Notes under the pieces: generated by a model
The model's input: the letters and a program-made list of their open reading frames with translations, nothing else
Database searches by the model: none
Told to the model about the DNA's origin: nothing
Part shown: piece by piece, positions 1 through 8,942 of the stretch
How positions within the stretch are numbered: position 1 is the stretch's first letter
How the letters are laid out: each line of letters opens with the position of its first letter
Translations under genes and position numbers: made by a program
Assembly: GCA_037176725.1 (NCBI GenBank)
Contig: JAZBRS010000077.1
Coordinates: forward strand, 1,922,001-1,986,000
Direction of reading: 5' to 3'
DNA: 64,000 nt
DNA from: Posidonia oceanica
Taxonomy: Eukaryota; Streptophyta; Magnoliopsida; Alismatales; Posidoniaceae

Positions 1-183
1 TCACCGCGGCAGACTCAATGACAAGCTCTAGGTCGACCCTTGATCCAGATAAAGGGGTTGGGAGGTCTCTTGCACCAGAAGTGGAGAGGAGACAGGGGAT
101 GCCAAAGCAAGGGAAGGAGAGACCGAAGTCGGCAACTCCCCTGACGCCAATGAGGAATGAGGCTCGCCAGTATGCTGGGCCAT
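1..183 (-). pseudogene. gag: gag N-terminus of element D (partial, interrupted)
   Basis: This is the start of the Gag structural polyprotein. The ATG at 181-183 begins MAQ, as do the gag starts of A (16,243) and C (60,181), followed by the same proline- and serine-rich low-complexity stretch. A TAG at 28-30 closes the frame after about 51 codons, so this copy is already broken, and the rest is off the window. The frame is also open upstream of MAQ to about 360, with weak similarity to the matching region of A and C, so the true start may be further upstream. No conserved Gag domain is reached here; the assignment rests on alignment with A and C. Confidence 0.7.
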
Positions 184-1285
184 AGCGGACGGTGAGCGAA
201 AGCAAACAGGTCTGTGGCTGAAGGTGGGGACACAAGACCTAAGAAGAGCTACTGTTAGAGGCGACAGACAACTCAGAGACAGAGAGGGACGCCCAGGATC
301 CAGCTGAAGGAGCCCACACCTACCTGCAAAACAAATAAACATGTTAGAGGTTGGATGCAAAAAGGAGTTATTAGGGTTGGCATGATGCAGATGAATGCCT
401 TAATATGCGCTCTCTCACCATGCATGTCCCGAGTAGATGACCTACCAGGACGCACTCAGGGGTAATGGGATTATGCAGACTCCAGGTCAGAAAAAAGGCT
501 CCCGTCTCGACTCTGCCAAAGCTCAGGTATAACGGGTGGTGCATTGGTGGCCTCGACCCTACTAGAAGCATGGGTGGTACCCTCCAATAACACCGATGCG
601 ACCCTTGGACAAGGGGGGACAGACCAATCTGCTTACACCACGCCAAAGCATTGGGGGAAAGAGACCAGGACTATCCTTTTCAGACTGTGGGTTGACTCAG
701 ATGAGAAGAATGCATGCTTTCTAAAATGCTGATGCAAATGCTTTAGAGCGTTTTACTTGCGTTTTATTAACCAAGGGAAAAAATTGCAAGTTTTGGCTCT
801 AGTTGTGCTTAGATGTTATTGCTTTGCTTTATTGTGGCTTTTAGATTATGCAAAAGGGGAGCAAGCAAGTTTCTACTATCCTAGGCATGGCATATGCGAA
901 TGGGAGAGAAACAAGAAGTCATGGCATGCAAGCAATTCACACAGCAAGGCAAAAAGCATGGGCATAGCATGTGCAAGTGTATGTGGTCATGATAGTGAAA
1001 AGGAAACACTTATCATAGCAAAAGGCAAGTATGCATAGCATGTGCAGGTGCAGTGGCATTGCATTGGTGTAAAAGAAAGCATTCATCATTCAAAAGGCAT
1101 GCATGGTGTGCCAAGCAAGTATTTAGACATGTGATGCAGGTAAATAAAGCAGCGCAAACAATCATGGCATAAAGCAGGTAAATAAGCAAGCAAGCAGGTA
1201 AGCAAGTAAGGCGAGCAGAAGCAAAAGGCAAGCAAAACACAAAAGCAAGCGGCGAGAAGGCCAAGACGAAAGCCAGAGTGCAAGC
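184..1285 (-). other. Element D 5' leader (untranslated region)
   Basis: This is the leader between PBS and gag. The part at about 440-700 matches 15,690-15,920 in A and 60,480-60,760 in C. The shared block has runs of C/G around CCCCCCTTGTC-type sequence and is better conserved than its flanks, so it may be a structured leader or packaging region (inference). The part at about 900-1,260 is a loose repeat of GCAAGTAGGCAAG-type words. No credible gene is seen. Confidence 0.6.
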
Positions 1286-1303
1286 TCCCCAGCGGAGTCG
1301 TCA
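1286..1303 (-). other. Primer binding site of element D
   Basis: Minus strand reads TGACGACTCCGCTGGGGA one base after the LTR end. It matches the PBS of A and C except that the expected TGG (pairing with the tRNA CCA end) is TGA. Tat/Ogre elements are reported to prime with tRNA-Arg; I infer the same here but cannot align the tRNA. Confidence 0.75.
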
Positions 1304-1304
1304 C

Positions 1305-4300
1305 TGTAGTAATCCTGAATTCTAATCATCCATGCACGATACCAAAGCTCGCGTGCACCGATCAAAATAGGCTCACTATATGCGGCAGGATCCGAGGGAA
1401 GAAACTCGACTCGGAAATGCTGGCAAAAAGAAAAGAAAAGAAATGATAAGACAAATTGAAGTCGCCACCAAGTCTATTGAATTGGGAGACAGGGAAAACC
1501 AAAGGTAATACATGAAAAGACATGCAAAATCGGATGCAAAGAGGGGGCAAAGAGATGCAATGCTAAGCTATGCTATGCTACACGATGACTCATGCCTAGG
1601 ATAAAGGAAAGGTCGATGCGAGCCAAGAGAAAGGGCAAGGACTCCTGTTACGCATGGGGAAGGTGTTAGGCACCCCGACATGTCCGAGAATCGGTCTTTC
1701 TTAGGCAATCTCACGCTAATGCAGGGAAATGCTAGCCTAATGCCTAAATGCCATGAATGTCTACCTGCTATGCATGGGAAATAAACGTGCTACCTATGTG
1801 CTTAGCCGCGCTGCTAGTGTTCCGAACTGGGCGGACCCTGGTTCGTGAGAACTCCTAGGCAGTAAGCATCACAGCCCTAATGCAGATGCAGGTGATAAAA
1901 CAAAGCTACGAGGAAAACCAAGCAATGCAAGCAACATGCAAGAGATAAAGCAAAACAGGGGCAGAAAATGCTGCGAAAGCGCTGAAAACGATGCAAGGCA
2001 CGGAAAATGATGCAAGGCATGGAAAACGATGCACGGTACGGAAAACGAGGCGAAAGCAGGGTGCCAAAACCAAAACAAGCATTAGGCAGCATGCATGGGG
2101 GTAGTAGTAGGCATAAGAAGCAATAAAACGCGGAAAACGGCGAACAAAGCAAAATCAGCATTTTAAAACTGAGTCAAGCCAACTATGAGCGTTGGACGCT
2201 GGCATCAGCGGCGTCCAACGTTGGACGCTGCCATTGCTGGCGTCCAACAACTGCTGGAGGCAGACAGCATGCATGTTTTGGACAAGAATGCATTCTAACT
2301 ATATGGATGCAATATAGATGCATCAATGCAACTAAATGGGTGCATGACATGCAGGACTAACCTGGCAGAAGATCAGAAGAGGAATCAGAGCAAGGGGCAA
2401 GCTAGGATCAAGGATCAAAGCAAGCAGGGTGTTGGACGCCGGTGGGCATGGCGTCCAACGTTAGACGCCAGAGTGGCAGGCGTCCAACATAGGCCAAAGA
2501 GAAACAAAAGAAAAGAAGCATACAAAAGACAAATAAAGATAGGGAACAAGCATTTGGGCTATTGGAGACAAGTAGAGGGTAAACATGCAAGCAAGGGAAG
2601 CATAAGAAACCCAAAAAACATTACCTATAGCAATGCCAGGCCAGAGGCACAACCAGGACGTTGGACGCAAGCTGAGCCGGCATCCTATGTTGGACGTTTG
2701 CACCAGCAGCGTACAACGCCCTGGGAGGCACAAACACACAAGAGCTAGCATAAAATTAGCAAATGATCTAAAGAATTTAAAGAACAGTCGCTACTGAGGC
2801 TAAACATGCATGCAAACACAAAAGTCATGCAAAGAAACAGATCAGAACATCATGCAAGCTTTAAACAACAAAAAGAGGGGCTGGGACATTAGGCGCTGGA
2901 GACAGCAACGTCCAATGTTGGACGCTGAAGGCTTTGGCGTCAACCGACCACAACATGCAGACCTACCTGTGCTAAGGGGGAGCTCAACTCTAAACCCCAC
3001 CTATATGCATGCAAACCACTAAGACATGCCAGAGCAAGAAAGAAACATCCACAGCAAGCATTTAACTCATGGAAAGCAAGAAAGAGGAAAGCATGCATAG
3101 GAGTAAATAGGTATATGACTTATAGAAAAAAAAGAAGAAAGCATGCCACCTAAGAAGAGGCTAACAATCCGAAGCATGGTTGCCATAGAGGCCAGATATC
3201 TCTAAGCAAGCATGGAACATGCATAGACATCAAAAGGAAGCAAGGTGTAAGCATGGCAGCAAGCTACAGCTAACAGAGGTGTTGGACGCTAGACAAACCA
3301 GCGTCCAACGTTGGACGTGGCTCACCTAGGCATCCAACGCAGGCAGATGGCAGAATGAACTTAGAGCATGAAAAGATGATTCAAGCAAGCATGGGACAAG
3401 CAAATAGGCATGGCATAGTATCAGAGGACATGCAAGGAAGACTTACAGCATGGATTTACAAAATAACAAGCAGTAGCATGGCATGGAAAGCATTAGAACA
3501 GGAGCAAAGGAAAGCAAGGTGTTGGACGCTGGCCTATGCCGCGACCAACGTTTGACGCACCAGCTGGTGCTTCCAACACACTGAACTTCCTTTGGGCCAC
3601 AAATTGTAGCCAAAAGGATTCAAAATTTTACGAAAATGCATGGGAACATTCAACCTAGCATGCATGAGCTATGGGGATAGAGAACTTACCTCGTCGTGGC
3701 CTGGAACAGTGTGTCGACCTCCTTCACCAGCGCTGTAGAAGTGGACGACAGGCTGACTCCAGCGAGCTCGCACGACTAGTTGGGGGCACGGGAGAGGCAG
3801 GCGAAGGGTCCGGAGTGGAGGTGGATCTTTGGTCTTGCTCTGGAGGTGGAGAATTGTAGAGGGAGGGGGCTATGCTAGTCTGTGCGTTCTTGGGAAGAAG
3901 GGTGTTTGGTGCTAGTTTTGTTCAATGGGTGCTTGGGTTTTGCTGCAAATGGCAGCGGATCAGAGGGGAATTGGCAGGCTTGCAGGGCTGTGGCAGGGGC
4001 TTTGAGTGTGAGGGAGCCACGAGGGATGCTAGGGGTGTGGCAGGAGCATGTCAGTCGACTGGCAAAGCCGCGACGGAGGCTGACAGAGGCAGCTGAAGGC
4101 AGTGAGGAGAAGAGAGAGCGGGAATGGTGCTGAGAGAGAAGGGATGGGTAGTAACTTGGCTTTAGAAGGTAGTGGATGGCATGGAGTGCGAGAGGGGACG
4201 GGTAGTAAGTGCGGGGAGGCGGTGGAGTGGACGGGAGGTGAGCCGAAGGGGGCGGAGTAGCCGCTGCTGCAATCGAGTCGTTGGACATTGGAGCAGAAGG

Positions 4301-4653
4301 CATCCAACGTTGGATGCTGGCACAGGACGCGTCCAACGTTGGACGCTGCGTATTCCAGCATACAACACACTCAGTTGGCAAAAGGCTGCAAACGCGTCCA
4401 ATGTTGGATGCTGCCTATTCCAGTGTACAACACACTCAGTTGGCAAAAGGCTGCAAAAGGGGCTTGGGCTTGGGCTAGAAGGTTTAAAAAAGGTGTAAAA
4501 AGGGCTTGGGTTAAGACTTGGGGTTTAGGTGAGGTTTTAGGCTAGGTTTTGGGGGTAGAAATGGGTTAGAGAAAAGGAGTGCCATTTCAGAGTCCACACG
4601 AGCTTGCAGGAGAAAACAACCAACTTTTGGGCTGTCAGAATGGAGTGTCTACA
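1305..4653 (-). repeat. 5' LTR of element D (3,349 bp)
   Basis: On the minus strand it starts TGTAGACACTCC (4,653) and ends in CTACA at 1,305. The first 200 bp resemble the start of A's LTR, including CCTAAAACC-type words. The middle has GTTGGACGC/GCGTCCAAC hairpin cassettes at 2,191-2,248, 2,431-2,488, 2,660-2,717, 2,888-2,944, 3,281-3,338, 3,521-3,577, 4,280-4,366 and 4,393-4,430. Near the end lies a block shared by all LTRs here (about 1,641-1,712), then a PBS-like core on the minus strand near 1,455. Short ORFs in it are chance. Confidence 0.85.
2191..4430. repeat. Eight palindromic double-hairpin cassettes in D's LTR
   Basis: Each cassette is about 58 bp: GTTGGACGC, about 11 nt, GCGTCCAAC, then the same again, so the middle is the perfect 18-bp palindrome of the two arms. 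The copy at 2,191-2,248 is nearly perfect. The others carry point changes. Five of the spacings are about 230-240 bp and one is 393 bp, so the cassette rides on a roughly 230-bp degenerate tandem repeat. Confidence 0.85.
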
Positions 4654-6753
4654 GCATGCTTTTGAAAACATGCCAAATAGCAAAGATGGAAACGTGCCAA
4701 TCAGCTTACAGGAACCGTTGGACGCTGGAATGCACAACGTCCAACGTTAGACGCGAGGACTGCTGTGTCTAACGTATAAAGTCCGGATATGTCATTACAG
4801 CTTGGCTGAACTCACTATTGTCTCATTTAATTCATGGAAATTAGGAAATTCAATTGAAATATGATATAAAATCATGACATACATTTCACCATCAATTTAC
4901 AAATTTATTCAAACATTCTCAAAGATAAGAAAACAATCGGGGATGTGAAACAATATATTTTCAATTCAGATACCTTTATAAATGAAACATGATTGGGATA
5001 AAGTAAAAAAAAATTGATTGTATGTGGCACAGGCAAACCAACAGAGGTTGTACAAAACATTTCTGTAAAAAAAAATGTGCACAAATGAAAGCCAGGGCAT
5101 TGACCGCTGGCCATGGTAACGGCGAATGTTGGACGTGCCAAAGGCAGCGGCGAATGTTGGACGTGCCATATTCAGCGGCTTACAGTCTGCAAACTAGTTT
5201 CAAGATAAAATTCAGAAAAGAAAGCATATATTCGATTCAAATGCTTTTTAAAATGAAACAAGGTTGAGATAAGTCAAAATGGACTATATGTGACATGGAT
5301 AAATCATTATAAAGTGTATAAAACATTCTGTAAACAAAACAAATGTAGAAACGAATGTCAAGGCGTTGGCCGCGCCAGACTCAGCGGCCAACATTGGATG
5401 CGTCAGAATCTGCGGCCAATGTTGGATGCACCAGAATCAGCAGCCAACGTACTGACAGAGCGCTCAATCTGTAAACCCATTCAAATCAGATCAAAACGAA
5501 ATAAAAAACATTCATCAAGCAAGAGTAGACATTCACAAACATAAACATGCTATCATTATGAAAAATGGATGAATAAATCATCCTCCCCACCTCCACTTGC
5601 CTCTTGCTAGAATCCGGTGAGTCCTCTGGCCATTTGAGGACTAGGGGAACTCACGGAGCTCAGCTACGGCTCATTGTGGAGGTTCGGGGAGGTCATGAGG
5701 CTATGGCATGACACAGACTTGGTGGGTTTCTATCCTGGCCGTGCTCATTGGCCAATGGCCTCACACGACCGGTGAACCCATCACCGAAGGAAAGAAATGA
5801 CAATCAAAACAAGATATAACTTGAGTAAATCAAGATGACACGCATTCAAATATACATTCACACTATGAGGATTGAAATTCTATGCTAAAGGGGAAGGACA
5901 CTTACCTGTTTGATGGTTGGTGTGGCTTCCTTTCGCCAGCAGTTCTCCTCGGATTTGGACCGCAGTGGCAGTGGCTGTGACGGTTGGGTTGATTTGATTG
6001 TGTCACGGGAAGGCTCGGGGTGGTCGGAGGTGTATGAATTCAAAGGGAATTCGACTGGTTTGCTCTGGGGAGATTCACAGAAGTGGGTGCCGGCCGTTTG
6101 CAAAGAGAGGCAAAATGTTTTTGTATGCTGCATGGGTTGTAACATGGGAAGATGAAATGAAAGGTCTCAGACATGGCCGAAAATAAGTTTAGGATAGAGG
6201 GCATAAGAGAATTTGCACCTAGGAGTTGTTTGGAATTCCAAAAACAAGATCTGTCAGTCCCGGTGTGTTGTACGCCTATCTGAGCGGTGTCCAATGTTGG
6301 ATGCACCATATTCAGCGGCCAACGTTGGCCACGCCAGATTTAGCGTCCAACACCCCAAAGAGATAAAATGTGTTAGCCACTGTGTTCCCTGCGTCTTACT
6401 TAAGACGCCGCATATCACACATCCAACGACCTAGAAATTATTCTTGGATATTTGGGTGTTTTTGGTTGGATTTTTAGTTGGACTTGGGCTTGGACTTAGG
6501 TTTAGGCTTGGTTTAGGACAAGGCTTAGGTCTAGGCTTGGTTTTGGACAAGGCTTGGGTTTAGGTTTAGTTTTGGGATTAGGCTTGGGTTTAGGATTGGG
6601 TTTTGGATTAGTTTTAGGATTGGGTTTGGGTTTGGGTTTGGGTTTTGGATTGGTTTGGGTTTGGATTCAGTGAATAGGTGGGGACCGCCATAACCGAGCA
6701 CATTCCTTGAGAGAAAACTGCCGACAAAGGACTACAAAATCGAGGTGTCTATA
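4654..6753 (-). repeat. 3' LTR of element E, first 2.1 kb, interrupted by D
   Basis: On the minus strand it starts TATAGACACC at 6,753 (TG decayed to TA) and runs to 4,654, where D is inserted. It holds hairpin cassettes at 4,717-4,773, 5,099-5,184, 5,365-5,448 and 6,267-6,351. At 5,365-5,392 the arms are GTTGGCCGC and GCGGCCAAC, a paired change from the usual arms. The first 320 bp are rich in CCAAACCC/CCTAAAC words on the minus strand, an expanded form of the start of A's LTR. The stretch 5,580-5,780 shows nothing I recognise. Confidence 0.75.
6430..6680 (+). repeat. G-rich telomere-like degenerate repeat with a G-quadruplex motif
   Basis: The plus strand repeats words such as GGCTTAGGTTTAGG and TTGGGTTTAGG. 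At 6,621-6,642 four to five runs of GGG are separated by TTT, a textbook G-quadruplex pattern. It lies within the first 330 bp of E's LTR, on the strand opposite to the element's transcript. Longer CCCTAAA-like stretches are plentiful in this LTR family, so this is an LTR repeat, not a chromosome end. Confidence 0.7.
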
Positions 6754-7312
6754 GATACCACAGGGCAGCCAAAAAAGATGAGGGAACAGCTGAAGTGCCC
6801 TTGGCATCAAAAGTGAAGGATGGAGACAAAATTGACGTGTTTGCCAAACGAGTAGTTAAGGGTACTAGCCTGGAGGAAGATCCAGGTGAGGGTGCTTGGC
6901 GGCCTTGCTTGATTTGACAGCACAGGTCTGCAGAGATGTTGCCATCTAGATTGATTGCGGGGGGGGGGGGCTTCCCACTGCTTCCTCGTGTTGGAAGTCC
7001 TGGTCGCTGCTCCTGACTCTGTGAACTACTCAATGCATTTCCTGCAGCATTCTGGCTGCAAGCCTGGCCAGAGGCCCTAAGGGATGGTTGGCAAGAACGC
7101 ACATGCATTCAAGCAAACAAGCAGTTGGCACAAAACATTTGTATTGATTAAGTCTTGGTTACATGCCTATGATAGGCCAAACAAAGTACAGCATGACTCA
7201 GAACTGAATAAGCAACTGTGCCAATGCCCTAGCTGGTTTGGGCTCTCTTTGACTTCCTGGAATCAAGGAGTAAAGGTGTGCCAGGCGGGATCTCGTTGAT
7301 GGGCCAGAGTCC
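6754..7312 (-). other. Element E 3' UTR (short, without hairpin array)
   Basis: This is the 3' UTR between accessory ORF and LTR. It shares with B (35,640-35,830) the words ATACCAnAGGGCAG and AAATTGACGTGTTTGCCAAA, which fixes its orientation. The long hairpin array seen in A, B and C is missing, and no clear polypurine tract precedes the LTR, so an internal deletion is likely. A run of about 12 G sits at 6,960-6,971. Confidence 0.6.
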
Positions 7313-8163
7313 CTACACCTCAGTCACATACTCAAGGGTGCACCCTGAGCCTTTTGCGGCCGCGATGTCTGTCGTCTGCACTCCATGGCGCATCAGGTTG
7401 GCAAGCTCTGTTGTAGCAGTAGTTGAACTGAGAGGATAGGGTCGAAGAAGCCTAGGCGCTGTGCTATCAACAAAGGTGCCCTGCTAGAAGTTGAATTGCC
7501 GCATGACCTGGATAGGGTGGTATTCCACACCCCTGGTGAATCCTGGCAGCACCACTAGTCGCATGTTGCAGGTGCCAAAGAAGACAGTGAATGGTTCAGC
7601 AGTCGATGGGATGATACGCCAGGTTAATGCATCATCTGTTAGCTTTGACAGCTTCTCGTATTCTTCCTGGACGTTCTTGATAGTCCTGGCATGGCCGCTA
7701 TTGCAGTATGTTTCAAAAGCATGCCTCTGGGGGTGCAGAATATCCATCTCTAAGTGTCCGGCCAACCAAGTGTGTATGAGGGCTCCGCAGCCATGGAACT
7801 GGCGGAAGTGTCGCAAAACACAGTCTAGCCCGTGATAAGTCTCTTCCAGGACGACTGGTGCCAGGTCAATCTGCTGGGTCACCACAGCAAGTGCAATCTC
7901 AGCAACCTCGATTGCAACCATCATCTGGCCTTGAGTGAAAATCAGCTCGCCTAGAAAGTAGGTAACAAATCCCCAGAGCCACAACTCATCTCCAAGATCA
8001 GCATGCCTTTCGACAATTTCATCAAAGTATCCCAGGCGGAGCATGGGCGTGAGCCCGTTGGAGCAGATTAGTCTTTGCTGGCAGCCTTTAGTAGAGAGCC
8101 CAGACAGTTGGCTTAGGACTGCAATATATCTATCGCGCCTCATGAAGGTGGTTGGTCCTGTGG
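7313..8163 (-). pseudogene. Accessory ORF of element E (DUF7745 / plant mobile domain-like), 5'-truncated
   Basis: This is the C-terminal three quarters of the accessory protein that is intact in C (48,796-49,914). The first matching residues are GPTTFMRR; upstream sequence is unrelated. The conserved core follows: LGDELWLxGF, FLGELIF, DLAPVVLEETYHGLD, a histidine-rich GCGALIHTWLAGHLEM and EPFTVFFGT. A TAG at about 7,482 (former CAG) and a TAG at 7,313-7,315 break or end the frame. The second stop falls on the codon that is CAA in A, and about 27 codons after it stay alignable with the other copies. The function is unknown. Related host proteins (the MAIN/MAIL group) act in the nucleus, but that does not prove a role here. 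Confidence 0.75.
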
Positions 8164-8942
8164 ATGATGATTATCGGGGTGCAGATGAAGATGACAATGC
8201 TTCCACAACATTATCAATCTTATTGTGATCGCCACTCGTCAATGAGCGGACAAGGCGCCTAGGGAGATGTAGATGATGTGGGTACTCGACTCACTGGATT
8301 GACAGTAGGATGTCATCCAGTGGCTTCCTCATGTTACGTAAGCGTATTCCTTTCCTTCAAAACAAATAAAGATAGATATGGGTAAGTTCGTGTGTAGTAA
8401 ATGATAACAAAAGAAAACAGAGAATAATAGAAACAAATAAATCTAATACTAACTGGGGGTTGTTTCCCGCATGCTTATGCTATGGGTCCTAATTTAAGGA
8501 ATGCAATATGAAATGAAAAAGTAGATTGGAAGAAGATACTCCCTTCACCCTCGTGCTGTATGCAGTGGAGTAAGGAAGTGGAGGCACGGTTGGAGCTCCG
8601 GCTAGGCTCGAGATCTTGGGGATCTAGGTTTCTGGATTGAAGGTGGGGGCTAGGGTTTCTCTCTTAAAAGATGTAACTCTCTCTCTCTCTTGGATGTGGA
8701 TTTACCTCCCCAAACCCTAAAATTGGCCGTCTCTTGAGCACTGACTCATGGGGCCTATTTATAGGTTCGTGGGACATAGGTGGCTCATAGCTAGGAAGGT
8801 TCTAGAAGTTTCTAGAAGAAAATAGATTTTTAGGGTTAGTCGCCGCATAGGCAGGCGATTGGGACAAATATCTCCCGAAAAGATCGTGGAAAATGCCAGG
8901 GAAACTCTGCGTGACCAGGTCAGTGGAGTCCACGTCAGCTAG
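8164..8942 (-). other. Orphan fragment with plant promoter-like and splice-like features
   Basis: These 780 bp match none of the other elements in the window. On the minus strand there is a TATA-like CCTATAAATAGG near 8,770, a CT-rich leader (CT repeat at 8,674-8,694) with AACCCTAGCC, then a pyrimidine-rich stretch ending in TTTTGAAG near 8,358. After that comes a short ORF start (ATGAGGAAGCC near 8,328) followed by GTGAGT, a good plant 5' splice site. It may be the 5' end of a host gene caught here, or an LTR of another family. I cannot choose. No protein is recognised. B is inserted at its right edge. Confidence 0.4.
8938..8942. other. Candidate target-site repeat of element B (GCTAG)
   Basis: These are the five bases just outside the B LTR end at 8,943. 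Ty3/gypsy integrases leave 5-bp duplications. The partner lies beyond the right edge of the window, so this is only a prediction. Confidence 0.4.

Larger units (their letters stand above)
1..4653 (-). mobile_element. Element D: partial Tat-type LTR retrotransposon (gag start, leader, PBS, 5' LTR)
   Basis: This is the 5' part of a minus-strand Ty3/gypsy Tat-like element that runs off the left edge. Reading leftwards from 4,653 it has a complete 5' LTR (3,349 bp), a PBS, a leader of about 1.1 kb and the first gag codons. The LTR starts TG at 4,653 and ends CA at 1,305. The sequence right of 4,653 lacks the polypurine tract that would mark an internal region and is instead the LTR of element E, so D is inserted in E. 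The candidate target-site repeat is GCATG at 4,654-4,658; its partner lies outside the window. The LTR matches that of element A in layout, so A, D and E form one family. Confidence 0.85.
4654..8163 (-). mobile_element. Element E: 3' remnant of a Tat-type retrotransposon
   Basis: This minus-strand remnant holds, from right to left, the end of an accessory ORF (8,163-7,313), a short 3' UTR and the start of the 3' LTR (from 6,753). Element D interrupts the LTR at 4,653. All gag-pol is absent. On the right it is cut at 8,163 within the accessory ORF and joined to unrelated sequence. It is the host of D, so it is older than D. Confidence 0.75.

Noticed and set aside
1305..6753. One 5.4-kb LTR shared by two tandem elements (gag leader on the left, 3' UTR and accessory ORF on the right), as made by LTR-LTR recombination.
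   Set aside because: A second LTR start (TGTAGACACTCC, minus) at 4,653 matches the start of A's LTR, and no polypurine tract follows it. Insertion of D into E's LTR explains the layout better.
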